A DNA stretch of 64,000 nucleotides from Methanobacterium sp. ERen5 (GTDB lineage Archaea > Methanobacteriota > Methanobacteria > Methanobacteriales > Methanobacteriaceae), in the NCBI GenBank assembly GCA_024167805.1, contig CP099988.1, forward strand, positions 2,680,371 to 2,744,370, read 5' to 3'. Each line of letters opens with the position of its first letter. Position 1 is the first letter of the stretch. A model generated the notes under the pieces. The model was not told where the DNA came from and did not search any database. It saw nothing but the letters and a program-made list of their open reading frames with translations. This document shows, piece after piece, positions 30,018 to 39,451 of this stretch. Both the position numbers and the translations under genes were made by a program.

Positions 30018-30066
30018 TAACATTCTGTTATTTATTAACACAGTGTTATTACATAACATAATGTTA
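30018..30066. promoter_or_regulatory. Three TetR-type operators, exactly 18 bp apart
   Basis: The 13-bp palindrome TAACANNNTGTTA occurs three times, at 30018-30030, 30036-30048 and 30054-30066, with identical spacing of 18 bases and intact arms in each copy. It lies between the end of the TetR gene and the start of the alpha/beta hydrolase. This is very likely the operator array of the adjacent TetR protein, controlling the hydrolase. Confidence 0.75.
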
Positions 30067-30129
30067 TTTTTATTAAATGTTTTGATTTTACAGGGAAATT
30101 TTTGGGACAATAATCATGCTAGAAAAGAG

Positions 30130-30795
30130 TTAATCTAGTGATAAAAGTTTATTTACAAAATTAAGGAAAATTATGTTGAAGTTCTGATATTCATTTAAGT
30201 TCAGTTCATTAAACTCCATCTTCATGACAGGTGACGGACTGATCATTCCATCTAAAGTTGACAATATGATTATAGTCAAAAGCTTCGGATCCATATCTAC
30301 CGAAATAGTTTTTTTATCCAAATTATTAATTATATCCAATAAAATGTTGAATATTTCCCTTTGAAGCTTTAATATTTCTCTTAAATCCCATGCTGAACTG
30401 TTATGCTGTCCATTTGTAAAATTTAATAGATCATCAACCTCAAACCTTCCAGACTGGAAATAATTATAGACCTTGAAGTACTGCGGATACATCTGGAAAA
30501 ACATGTAGTAAGTAGATCCCACCGCATTTATCATCCGTCTAGCAGTTGTCCTTTTCACATTTTTTTTGATCATTCCATTTAAAATACGCATACCTTTTAA
30601 AATCACAGCAAAACACAAAGCTTCTTTATTTTCAAAATACAAGTAAATGGTTGCACGATTTAATTCAACTTCATCGGCAATATCTTTCATTGTAACATTA
30701 TCATAACCCTTTTCAAAGAACAGAATTTCTGCAGCATCAATCATAGATTCACGCCTCTGTTTTTTCTCACGCTGCTTTCTTTCCGGTATTGCCAT
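30130..30795 (-). CDS. TetR-family repressor
   Basis: The N-terminal DNA-binding domain is clear: A-E-I-L-F-F-E-K-G-Y-D-N-V-T-M-K-D-I-A, then L-N-R-A-T-I-Y-L-Y-F-E-N-K-E-A-L, the TetR signature. The C-terminal ligand-binding part is helical and not assignable to a ligand. The ATG at 30795 was chosen because GGTGA lies at good spacing before it and the upstream TTG and GTG codons lie in that site. The gene is directly upstream of the hydrolase on the same strand, with three 13-bp operators between them, so it probably controls that gene. Confidence 0.88.
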   Translation of the reverse strand: MAIPERKQREKKQRRESMIDAAEILFFEKGYDNVTMKDIADEVELNRATIYLYFENKEALCFAVILKGMRILNGMIKKNVKRTTARRMINAVGSTYYMFFQMYPQYFKVYNYFQSGRFEVDDLLNFTNGQHNSSAWDLREILKLQREIFNILLDIINNLDKKTISVDMDPKLLTIIILSTLDGMISPSPVMKMEFNELNLNEYQNFNIIFLNFVNKLLSLD

Positions 30796-31378
30796 GAATT
30801 TCACCAAGATGAACTTAAAACCAAATCAATCCCAATACTCAAATAAATTTAAGAAGTCATAACTATTTAAGATTTTGATCCCGAACTAAACTTGTCATTC
30901 AAAAAAAGCAAATAAGAAATAAGCCCAATGAATCAATTAATAAAAATAAAAGATAACCTTAATATAATCAATATTAAATTACAAGGCATCGATTTAATTA
31001 TGCATATGACTAATTTAATTAATAGTGCTCTGCTGCAACTTAAATTTTAATTGGTTGATATACGAGTACTGTCCCTATGATCAGGTGTTTCTCTATTATT
31101 AATTAGGATAGTGAGTTTTTTTATAAAGCATCACCGTAAACTCTTAAGTAAAAAAACTTATATGAAATGAATTCAATTTATTAAAAAAGGGAATTAAATA
31201 CTATTTTTCTATTAAAAATCGAGGGCAGGGTTAAATTACAGGGAGTCACAGGCAATGAAAAAAGTGAGTTCCCATAAATAGTTAACATTTAAAAAAAAAT
31301 AGTAGAAATGTAAATTTAGTGTTAAATGAAACATGATACGAAACTAATTTTGGGATTCTTCAGAGGATAATGATATAA
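30796..31378. other. Intergenic region upstream of TetR and of the glycosyltransferase gene
   Basis: About 580 bases of AT-rich DNA between divergent genes. No protein-like reading frame with a ribosome site was seen, and no palindrome of the TetR or sulfur type. The region must hold promoters for both sides, but no TATA box could be assigned with confidence. Confidence 0.4.
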
Positions 31379-32986
31379 ATGGTAAAAGAATTCACTATGA
31401 CAAAATCTGAGGATTTAAATGATTTTTCAGAGGATAAAACTAATAAATTTATTTGGATCATCCCCGGAATAATAGCATTTTTAATAGCACTCATCCCAAC
31501 TTTGAGCAATGCATGGCCCTTCACTGTTGATATTTATGTACATGCAAGGACTGCTGAAGTTTTCAGTCAATACGGACTCACATTTATGGATCCGATGATA
31601 AACCCGCCTAATGGAGCTGCAATAACATCTCCACCATTATTTAGTTTGATACTGATGTACCTGGGCAACTTTTTTAAAGTAAATTATTTCGATGCAGCAC
31701 GTTTTTTACAACCGTTCCTTGCATTACTTGTGGTTTCATCTGTATCGTATGTTGGAAAAAAGTTTTATGGTAATATTGCGGGGATGTCTGCAGGTTTCAT
31801 TATTATGGCAAGCTATCTTTTCACCAGGATGATGTCACCCCTTCCTGAAACATTTGCAATTATATTCGTTCCAGTAGCAATTTATATGTTTTACAAGGCT
31901 GTAACAACCAGAAATTATCTATACACATTTATTACCAGCTTTTTGTTTTTAGTAATCTTAGCAACCCACCAATCAACAACCAGTCTGCTGTTTCTAATTT
32001 TATCCACAATTACATTGGTATTGACCATTTTAAAAAGGGACAGTATTTATCTTAAGAATTATTTGATTTTTATTTCGATAATTGTTGTTGCAGGTATCAT
32101 AGCATCCATCGGTCTTTTGATATTTAAACCGGACATGGCCTCCACAGTCCTTACCTACGCAATAAGCATGATAAAAACATCCGTTCCCTACAACGATCCA
32201 ATCAGCAATGCAAAATATTTGATCTACTTGGGTATTGTACTGATTTTCATGTTAATTGGTGGTGTTGTTGCACTGAAAAAACGCACTACTAAGGATCTTT
32301 TCATCATCATCTGGATATGTGTGCTTTTCATAATGAGCAAATCCTACTGGTTTGGAATAAATGTGTACACCATCAGGTTACTGATCCATTTATTAATACC
32401 CCTCTCAATCCTTGGAGGAGTTGGTTTAAGTTATCTTTACCTTGAATTTAAGAAAAAGGAATTTCCCAATGAAACCGTAAGAAAAAGCTTACTGGTTACA
32501 ACATGTATAATACTGTCGTTATTTGCTGTTATCACTGCCACAAGTTCAAACTTCGAAACAATACCCCAATACAACACCCAACCCTACGGTTCAAGTTCAA
32601 TCACAGTACCCCAACTCTCACCCCCAACTAATGCAGATGTGGAACTTGAAACATGGTTTAACAAATATGGAAACAACAAATCATCAATACTTTCAAATAA
32701 TTACAACACAAACCAATTCCTAGTGGCAACAACAAGCCAACCAGTTATTAACGTTGCAACAAGTGAACATATCATCACAAATGGATTCAAATCATCAGAA
32801 CTAAATACCTACAAAATAGGATACTTCGTGTTTGATAAACGTTTAAAATTCCCTTCAAACACCAGTGATAAATATCTTGATCAGGGATTCCTATACCTCA
32901 ACAGTAAATACAATGTACAATCTATCTTACCCTCTGATGCCACCCTACTTTACCAGAATGAGTACTACATGGTATATAAAATCTAA
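31379..32986 (+). CDS. GT-C type membrane glycosyltransferase-like protein
   Basis: A 535-residue integral membrane protein with about eleven predicted helices and a C-terminal extracellular domain of about 130 residues rich in Asn, Ser and Thr. Near residue 50 the first outside loop has V-D-I-Y-V-H-A-R, an acidic motif like that of lipid-linked GT-C transferases (PMT/ArnT/GT39). Such enzymes transfer sugars from polyprenyl-phosphate donors to proteins or lipids. The ORF starts at an ATG after GAGGATAATGAT. The exact donor and acceptor are unknown. Confidence 0.65.
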   Translation: MVKEFTMTKSEDLNDFSEDKTNKFIWIIPGIIAFLIALIPTLSNAWPFTVDIYVHARTAEVFSQYGLTFMDPMINPPNGAAITSPPLFSLILMYLGNFFKVNYFDAARFLQPFLALLVVSSVSYVGKKFYGNIAGMSAGFIIMASYLFTRMMSPLPETFAIIFVPVAIYMFYKAVTTRNYLYTFITSFLFLVILATHQSTTSLLFLILSTITLVLTILKRDSIYLKNYLIFISIIVVAGIIASIGLLIFKPDMASTVLTYAISMIKTSVPYNDPISNAKYLIYLGIVLIFMLIGGVVALKKRTTKDLFIIIWICVLFIMSKSYWFGINVYTIRLLIHLLIPLSILGGVGLSYLYLEFKKKEFPNETVRKSLLVTTCIILSLFAVITATSSNFETIPQYNTQPYGSSSITVPQLSPPTNADVELETWFNKYGNNKSSILSNNYNTNQFLVATTSQPVINVATSEHIITNGFKSSELNTYKIGYFVFDKRLKFPSNTSDKYLDQGFLYLNSKYNVQSILPSDATLLYQNEYYMVYKI

Positions 32987-33166
32987 TTCCATTAATTATC
33001 GTGGATCTCCTAAATTAAATCAGAACAGAAGTTTCAGTTTGGACAGATATATGTCCGGACAGAAATTAAAAAAATGAAAGATTTATTAAGAAATTTAGAT
33101 TATATAATAAATTATATAATAAAAAATAAATTAAGTTGTGTGATATTTAAATTTTGGTGATAAATT

Positions 33167-33337
33167 ATGGTTAAACCAACAATCAAAATAGTTTTATCGG
33201 TGATAGCTCTTTTTATAATTGTTTATGTAGTAGATACTATATTTTTTAGAAATTTATTCTGGGAGCGTTTGATTTCAAATATTGTAATTGTTCTGGTGTT
33301 TGCTGTAATTTATCTAAAATATCTAAATAAAGAATAA
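33167..33337 (+). CDS. Small membrane protein, 56 residues
   Basis: An ATG with a GGTGAT ribosome site at good spacing opens a frame of 56 codons ending at TAA 33335-33337. The protein has two hydrophobic segments (V-L-S-V-I-A-L-F-I-I-V-Y and V-I-V-L-V-F-A-V-I-Y) around a short basic loop. It is below common length cut-offs and would be missed by many gene finders. It lies between the glycosyltransferase-like gene and a 2TM protein. Confidence 0.6.
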   Translation: MVKPTIKIVLSVIALFIIVYVVDTIFFRNLFWERLISNIVIVLVFAVIYLKYLNKE

Positions 33338-33397
33338 GTGAGAGTCACGTAATGATTCATCATTTAAAAATTTTATTCATTTGAGGAGGATCTAGAT

Positions 33398-33667
33398 ATG
33401 GATGAAAACTATACTCAGGCCAAAAGGAGAATGCACCAATTAAAGGCATTTTACAAAAATTTAATATCCTACATCATAGTCATGATATTCCTTGTTGTTA
33501 TCAACTATTTCACCAGCCCTAACTTTTGGTGGGTTATTTTCCCTGCATTGGTTTGGGGTATCTTTCTAGTTATTCAAGGAGTGGGTGTTTACAGTAAACG
33601 TGGACTATTCTCCAAAGAATGGGAAGACAAAAAAATTGAAGAATATATGGACGAAAAAGAGGAATAG
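33398..33667 (+). CDS. 2TM domain protein
   Basis: The 89-residue protein fits the small 2TM family: a conserved start with Y-T-Q-A-K-R-R, two transmembrane helices (I-S-Y-I-I-V-M-I-F-L-V-V-I and W-W-V-I-F-P-A-L-V-W-G), then an acidic tail W-E-D-K-K-I-E-E-Y-M. It is a membrane protein of unknown role. A GAGGAGG ribosome site precedes the ATG. Confidence 0.75.
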   Translation: MDENYTQAKRRMHQLKAFYKNLISYIIVMIFLVVINYFTSPNFWWVIFPALVWGIFLVIQGVGVYSKRGLFSKEWEDKKIEEYMDEKEE

Positions 33668-33805
33668 ATTCCATATATTTTAATATTTTTCTTTAATGAA
33701 AAACCATAATTAACAACTAAAACTGATTCTAGCTAAACTGAGATGATTTTAAAAAATTGAAAATATAATGTAAGTGGTGAATAAATAAATCCATTATACT
33801 CATTT

Positions 33806-34246
33806 TTATGCAAAGAAGTATCCGCCACTTTTTATTTGAGGTCGTACATTTTTCCAATAGTATTTTATTGGTGTTAACGATGTTTTTGCGTAGGAAGTTA
33901 CTGATGATCGGCCACTGTAGAGTTTAACCTCTGGACTGGTTTCAACTATTTTCAATTTGCTTGAAGTCAATTTAGTAATGGAATAAGTACTGTACCATGA
34001 ATTGTTAATTGTTTTATAATGAACCCGAAGCACTACACCATTGCTTGTTTTGTATGTTTTCCATGTATATGTAAACAAACCTCCACGTTCACCCCAGTAA
34101 AATTTGTTTGAACCAGAATCAATGAGATTTTTCTGAACAACTTTTTGGATAGATACTCCATTTGTATTGTTTGTTGCAGAAACAGCACCCGCAAATAGAG
34201 CTATTATTACAATTATAACTATTATGGGAATCATATTCTTTTTCAT
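33806..34246 (-). CDS. Secreted protein of unknown function
   Basis: The 146-residue protein has a clear signal peptide (K-K-N-M then a hydrophobic stretch, cleaved around A-V-S-A-T) and a mature part rich in Tyr, Ser, Thr and Trp that is likely beta-rich. No catalytic motif was recognised. It is probably released or held in the cell wall. It stands alone on the minus strand. Confidence 0.65.
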   Translation of the reverse strand: MKKNMIPIIVIIVIIALFAGAVSATNNTNGVSIQKVVQKNLIDSGSNKFYWGERGGLFTYTWKTYKTSNGVVLRVHYKTINNSWYSTYSITKLTSSKLKIVETSPEVKLYSGRSSVTSYAKTSLTPIKYYWKNVRPQIKSGGYFFA

Positions 34247-34760
34247 TCAAAGAACCCCTTTATTTTAATTTATAGGTGTTTAACAATATAATTAAAGCGA
34301 ATTATTACGTTGGTATCCAAGTAAATTCACTCTACACTACTATATGTACCATATATTTATTAAGGTTTTTTATCAGTGATTTCTAAGATAAATAAAACCG
34401 TTAAGAAGTCTTAAAATCTATATACTAATCTACAATGTGTTATAAAGCCGAATTATAGATTATTTGAATATTAAATCTTCATAACTGTTGTAATATCTAC
34501 TTATAACCTTAAATATTGTTCACTTTTGTAATAGATTAAGAATTCTAAGACGCCAAAAAAATCGTAATTCCCCATGTAAAATTCTTAGAGTTTTACAGTC
34601 TCAATTTATTCAAAAAAAATAAAGGAAAAAAATTTTTTGATAGTTAACTAATTTCTTAGTGCGATTAATAGAATGGGAAGATACAAAAGATAGTATTTTA
34701 TATCATAGTTATTTTAAAATACAATCATTATTAACGAATTAGATTATGGAAGGGTACGTA
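34247..34760. other. Intergenic region upstream of the phosphotransferase gene
   Basis: About 510 bases with no gene. It includes an inverted pair, ATTCTAAG near 34531 and CTTAGAGT near 34586, of unknown meaning, and AT-rich DNA before the GGAAGGG ribosome site of the downstream gene. No tRNA or riboswitch was recognised. Confidence 0.4.
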
Positions 34761-37451
34761 ATGGATAAAACAAATTATACAATGCTTCTTAACGAAGATA
34801 ACTTACCAATAGAAAAGGTGGGTGGTAAAGCATTAAATCTGTCCAAATTATCATCAATTGGTTACAATGTCCCCATGGCATTTATTGTTTCAGTAGAAGC
34901 TTATGACTTTTTTATTAAAAAAGAATTAGAATCTGAAATAGCTCAAATACTTAATTCTATCAATTATAATAATGAAAATTCAATTTACATAGGATCTAAG
35001 TTGATTAAGAACTTGATAAAATCTAAGGACCTGCCAAAAAATCTTCTAAATGAAATTCAAGGCCAAATAGAAAACCTTCCAGAGGGATATTATGCTGTAA
35101 GATCCTCAGCATTAGCTGAAGACTTGGAGGATGCAAGTTTTGCAGGACAGTTAGATAGTTTTCTATATGTGAGTAAAGAAAATATCCTTGAAAACCTTAT
35201 AGAATGCTGGGCATCTTACTGGAATTATCATGCCATCAAATACCGACACGACTCTTCAATAGGACATTTAGACACAGAGTTAGAAGCAGCTGGGATCGCT
35301 GTTCTTGTTCAGAAAATGGTAAATGCTGATGTTAGTGGAGTTACATTTACGGCAGACCCAGTTTACGGTACCGACGATATTGTGATAGAATCTACCTACG
35401 GACTTGGTGAAGCCATTGCATCAGGAATAGTAACACCAGACACCTATGTTTTAGATAGAAATAGATACATAAAGAAGCAGACAATAAAAACGAAGAAACA
35501 AGGCTATTTTCTTTTGAATGGTAGAAATACGTTGAAGGATATTGATGAAGTTGATAGAAAAAAATCAAGCCTCAACAATGAAATTCTTTTGGAATTAACA
35601 AAAATTGGAGTGGAACTAGAAAAATATTTTGGTGTGCCACAAGACATAGAATGGGCATTGGAAACTAATGAAACAAACCCAGATAATAAACATACCATCT
35701 ACATACTTCAATCAAGACCTGTAACCACTCTCACAGCAAGTTCAGAGAAGGATGATATTTTATGGACCCGAGCATATGGAGATGAATATTGGGCAGATGC
35801 AACCACACCACTATTTTACGATGTCATGGGAAAAATGCTCACAGACTACGTCAACCATGAAGGTGCGAAGATAATGGGATATACCGATCTCACCGACACA
35901 AAATTATTAAAACTGCACAAATCACGAGTTTATTTCAACAGTTGGGTGTTAGAAAAAGCATTTTCATACTACCCCAAATTTGCACGATCTAAAGAACTTT
36001 TAAACTATTTTCCACTGAAGGATCAGCAAAGAATATCTGAATATCCCACCCTAATTCACAAAACATTGATTTCACAGTTATTAGTTGCTATTCGTGACCC
36101 TGATGGAATGATGCATAAAACAGATAAGGCCTATACTAAATGGGCCAAATCATTTATGGAAAAATGTGATTACTTTGATACAGTTGATTTAACAAGTTTA
36201 ACTGATAACGAACTCCTATCCCTCTACAAAGACATAGAAACCTCTGGGATCAAACACTACCAACTGATACGGTACGGTATGGTTTCCCATTCTATTGCAA
36301 CCAATTTGATGATCAAAAATTGGCTGGTTAAATGGTTGGATGATACCAATGGAACCTACTATGCAGCCCTAATTTCAGGATTGAAGAACAACAAAACAGT
36401 TGAAATGAACATAAGGTTTTCTGATCTGGCCAAAATTTTAAGGAAAGACAACTATTTAGTGTCGAAAATTGATTTAAAAAATGATTTAAACAGTTTAACT
36501 GAAGCAGAAATTAATGAGATCATAGCATACAATCCTGATTTCAAAAACAGCTTTGATCTATTTATAAAAGATTATGGGCACAGATCCAACACCCGCGAAA
36601 TTTTCTACCCCCGCTGGAAGGAAGATAAAGCATACGTGTTGGATGTGATCAAATTATTATCCACATCAGAACTCAATTTACGAAGAAAAGAAGAAGAAAG
36701 CAGAGAAAATAGGGTACAAACAGAAAAACTGGTAATTAAACGAATTAAAAACCAACAATTCGGATTTTTTAAATCTAAAATATTTATTAAAGTGCTTAAA
36801 TTAGCCCAAACCTATCTAACATTCAGGGAAAATCAGAGGTTTTATTTAGATCACATCCTATTTCGTCAGAGGTTGATGTTACTTGAAATGGGAAACCGCT
36901 TAGCCGAAAGAAATATTTTAAATGAAACAAACGACGTATTTTTCCTCTATGAAACAGAAATAATAAACAATTTCCAGTCTGATGAGTCAGGACAATCACT
37001 ACTAAATGGCTCTGAATTGATGGACAAAATATCAGAACGTAAAAAGGAATTTTATAGATATAAATCAATTTTACCACCTAAATTCCTTAAAAATGGTATT
37101 GAATTTGATGATACTGTAATGGAGTATGATGAAAATGCAGTTTACGGTGCGGCTGCAAGTCCAGGAATATTTAAGGGTAAAGTTCGTGTTGTGGAATCTA
37201 TCAGAGAACTATCGAAACTTGAAGATAATGAAATATTAATTGCAAGCAACACAGACCCGGCTTGGACAGCAGTATTTTCAAAAATTGGGGCGCTCATCAC
37301 TGAAACCGGAGGAATATTATCCCATGGTGCAGTAATTTCACGTGAATACAGAATACCTGCTGTTACAGCTGTAAAGGGAGCAACTGAAATTTTCAAAACT
37401 GGTGAAGAAGTTGTTGTGGATGGTAACGAAGGCGTGGTTTATAAGAATTAA
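34761..37451 (+). CDS. PEP-synthase-like/rifampicin-phosphotransferase-like enzyme
   Basis: The 896-residue protein has an N-terminal ATP-grasp domain like PEP synthase (G-G-K-A-L-N-L, Y-A-V-R-S-S-A-L-A-E-D and V-S-G-V-T-F-T-A-D-P), a long middle helical domain of about 400 residues, and a C-terminal swivelling phosphohistidine domain (G-G-I-L-S-H-G-A-V-I-S-R-E-Y). The TIM barrel that binds PEP or pyruvate is missing, which matches rifampicin phosphotransferase rather than PEP synthase. It probably moves the beta phosphate of ATP to a small molecule. It is followed by a CrtC-like gene 14 bases downstream. The ATG at 34761 fits GGAAGGG better than that at 34746. Confidence 0.75.
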   Translation: MDKTNYTMLLNEDNLPIEKVGGKALNLSKLSSIGYNVPMAFIVSVEAYDFFIKKELESEIAQILNSINYNNENSIYIGSKLIKNLIKSKDLPKNLLNEIQGQIENLPEGYYAVRSSALAEDLEDASFAGQLDSFLYVSKENILENLIECWASYWNYHAIKYRHDSSIGHLDTELEAAGIAVLVQKMVNADVSGVTFTADPVYGTDDIVIESTYGLGEAIASGIVTPDTYVLDRNRYIKKQTIKTKKQGYFLLNGRNTLKDIDEVDRKKSSLNNEILLELTKIGVELEKYFGVPQDIEWALETNETNPDNKHTIYILQSRPVTTLTASSEKDDILWTRAYGDEYWADATTPLFYDVMGKMLTDYVNHEGAKIMGYTDLTDTKLLKLHKSRVYFNSWVLEKAFSYYPKFARSKELLNYFPLKDQQRISEYPTLIHKTLISQLLVAIRDPDGMMHKTDKAYTKWAKSFMEKCDYFDTVDLTSLTDNELLSLYKDIETSGIKHYQLIRYGMVSHSIATNLMIKNWLVKWLDDTNGTYYAALISGLKNNKTVEMNIRFSDLAKILRKDNYLVSKIDLKNDLNSLTEAEINEIIAYNPDFKNSFDLFIKDYGHRSNTREIFYPRWKEDKAYVLDVIKLLSTSELNLRRKEEESRENRVQTEKLVIKRIKNQQFGFFKSKIFIKVLKLAQTYLTFRENQRFYLDHILFRQRLMLLEMGNRLAERNILNETNDVFFLYETEIINNFQSDESGQSLLNGSELMDKISERKKEFYRYKSILPPKFLKNGIEFDDTVMEYDENAVYGAAASPGIFKGKVRVVESIRELSKLEDNEILIASNTDPAWTAVFSKIGALITETGGILSHGAVISREYRIPAVTAVKGATEIFKTGEEVVVDGNEGVVYKN

Positions 37452-37465
37452 CAGGAGTTGGTTTA

Positions 37466-38344
37466 ATGGATTTAGAGTCTTTAAAGAAGCATGAAGAATG
37501 GAATGAAAGTTACTACTTCAATTTTCATGATAAAACTAATGATCTGACTGCATTTATGAGGATAGGAAACAAGGTAAACAAAAATGAGAAATCAATGTTT
37601 TTCTTTGTCATGTCGCCAAAACTGGTTGCTGGTATAAAGTTAGAAACACCTTGTGATGATGATCCACTAAGCATAGCTGGATTAAAATATAAAGAGCTAG
37701 AAAACGGAATATGGGAACTTAAATACAATGGTTCAATCTTTGATCCTCTTTCTAAGGTTCCTAAAGAATTTAAGATTAAAATGGATGTTAAATGGGAAGC
37801 ATTAAATCCTGTGATGGATTATGTTAACTGTGTCGATGAAAAACAGGCTGAACTGTCATCAAATGTTGCAAGTGAACATTATGAACAGTTCGGTAGGGCC
37901 TCAGGGAATATTAGCATTGATGCAGATTCCTATGATATCGAAGCTTTAGGTGAAAGGGATCTGAGTCTAGGTGTAAGAGCCTGGGAATCACCTAAGATGT
38001 GGATGTGGATCAATTCAGAGTTTTCAAATGAGGAAGCATTTAACATAACCAAACTTTCTGTGGAAGAGGGAGATATAGATGCAGGTTATTTCTATTTAGA
38101 TTCTGTTAATGAACCTTTAATAAAATCTGAAATAGATTTGAAGTACAATGATGGACTGCCTTCAAATTTCAGTATGAAACTCTTTGATAAAAAAGGTTCC
38201 CAATACACTGTGACTGGTGATGTTTTAAGATTTGGGATGATACCTGTTGATGAGAAAATGTTACTTATTGAAACCATTTCTAAATATAACTGGGAAAATA
38301 AGGAAGGTTACGGTGTGGCTGAATTTTTGATTCGTAAACCATAA
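37466..38344 (+). CDS. Lipocalin-like protein, perhaps CrtC/DUF7064-like
   Basis: The 292-residue protein appears beta-rich with repeated aromatic strands, such as W-N-E-S-Y-Y-F-N-F near the start and G-E-R-D-L-S-L-G-V-R-A-W near residue 158. That pattern resembles a double lipocalin-like fold of the hydroxyneurosporene synthase (CrtC) type. No signal peptide. It lies 14 bases after the rifampicin-phosphotransferase-like gene, so the two probably act on the same hydrophobic small molecule. This functional link is inference. Confidence 0.5.
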   Translation: MDLESLKKHEEWNESYYFNFHDKTNDLTAFMRIGNKVNKNEKSMFFFVMSPKLVAGIKLETPCDDDPLSIAGLKYKELENGIWELKYNGSIFDPLSKVPKEFKIKMDVKWEALNPVMDYVNCVDEKQAELSSNVASEHYEQFGRASGNISIDADSYDIEALGERDLSLGVRAWESPKMWMWINSEFSNEEAFNITKLSVEEGDIDAGYFYLDSVNEPLIKSEIDLKYNDGLPSNFSMKLFDKKGSQYTVTGDVLRFGMIPVDEKMLLIETISKYNWENKEGYGVAEFLIRKP

Positions 38345-38452
38345 ATAACTAGAATACAACAAAGATTCAAAAATATTAGAGAATTTTTGAATTTGATCTG
38401 TATTCTAGGAAACTTTTTTTATTTAAAAAATAGAAAAATAGGAAAATTTAAT

Positions 38453-38492
38453 CCCCTTTTCCGCACCAAAGGTGACGATCATGTCCCACTTA
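38453..38492 (-). other. Left attachment site of an integrative element; displaced end of iscS
   Basis: The minus-strand text reads TCACCTTTGGTGC followed by GGAAAAGGGGATT, matching the last codons of iscS (TCACCTTTATGGTGC at 42396-42413) except for two missing bases, and then a different ending that would give W-C-G-K-G-D and a stop. This looks like the original 3' end of iscS, pushed 3.9 kb away by an insertion. Just inside lies ATGTCCCACTTA (38481-38492), the exact inverse of 42335-42346. Confidence 0.6.
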
Positions 38493-38635
38493 TATTGCAT
38501 TTTGACATACTTTTTAATATATTCGTATTAATTATAATTGAATTTTGGACACTGATCTTTTTTTGATTTTATCTGGAATGTTGCATAATATAATGGAAAA
38601 AAGTAAAAAAAGAAATTAAACCTATTTTAAGGAGA

Positions 38636-39238
38636 TTATTCCTTCATATATAGGGATATACGTCTTCGAGTAACAGATAAAAAGAATAAGAAAAGTCCAA
38701 CTCCCAATATTATAGATAATATCCAGTCTAATGAGGTTAAAGCATTAGTATACCATGCATAAAATACAACTACTACTTGGAATGGTGTTAATAATAACCA
38801 TGTGGTATAAAATCCAGGATTAGCTCCTTTATTTTTTATTTGGAAACCAGCTAAATGCATAAAACTGTTCATTACAAAAAGTAGTACAACCCAACCCATA
38901 CCTATCCATGGAGTAATAGCTACAGTTAAACCACCAAGTATAGGCCATAGCCATGCCATCAGATTAAGTGCTAGTTGATATCCGGGGGTCATCGGAAAAT
39001 CTTTTCGAGGAGGGTCAACCGTGAGGCCTGATTTTGTATTAACCCATTCTCCAAAATCCCCTCTGATAACATATTCTTCAGTTTCATGAAGTAAATATAA
39101 TGGGAATAATGCCCAATAAAGGAATGCAAGCCATGTAAAACTAGGATTAACAACTTTAATACATATCAAAAGTGTCAATACTATTGGACCTAAGAAAGCT
39201 CCAACAAACTGCAATATAGGATTATAATTTCGCTCCAT
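38636..39238 (-). CDS. HXXEE-type membrane protein
   Basis: A 200-residue protein with about five hydrophobic helices and the motif L-L-H-E-T-E-E-Y near residue 50, characteristic of the HXXEE family of membrane proteins with an unknown, possibly metal-dependent role. It lies within the element bounded by the attachment sites at 38453 and 42413 and may be cargo. The GGTGAT ribosome site supports the ATG. Confidence 0.65.
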   Translation of the reverse strand: MERNYNPILQFVGAFLGPIVLTLLICIKVVNPSFTWLAFLYWALFPLYLLHETEEYVIRGDFGEWVNTKSGLTVDPPRKDFPMTPGYQLALNLMAWLWPILGGLTVAITPWIGMGWVVLLFVMNSFMHLAGFQIKNKGANPGFYTTWLLLTPFQVVVVFYAWYTNALTSLDWILSIILGVGLFLFFLSVTRRRISLYMKE

Positions 39239-39451
39239 TTTTTATCACCTCTTATTTAAACCAATCCTCAATCAATATTTAAGCCCCAAGCCACATAAAA
39301 TATAATTAAGGAATAATTATTTATTACTAAAATTACAATTTTTGAGAACCATATAATTTGCTATTTAAAACTAACAGAAAAAATATATATCAACGTTTAA
39401 CGTTTAGATAATACTATTTTGATCATAAAATTTTTTTAGATTCCCTAATTA

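Noticed and set aside
32523..32723. Frame inside the glycosyltransferase-like gene
   Set aside because: It is a shadow of the larger gene, with no ribosome site of its own.
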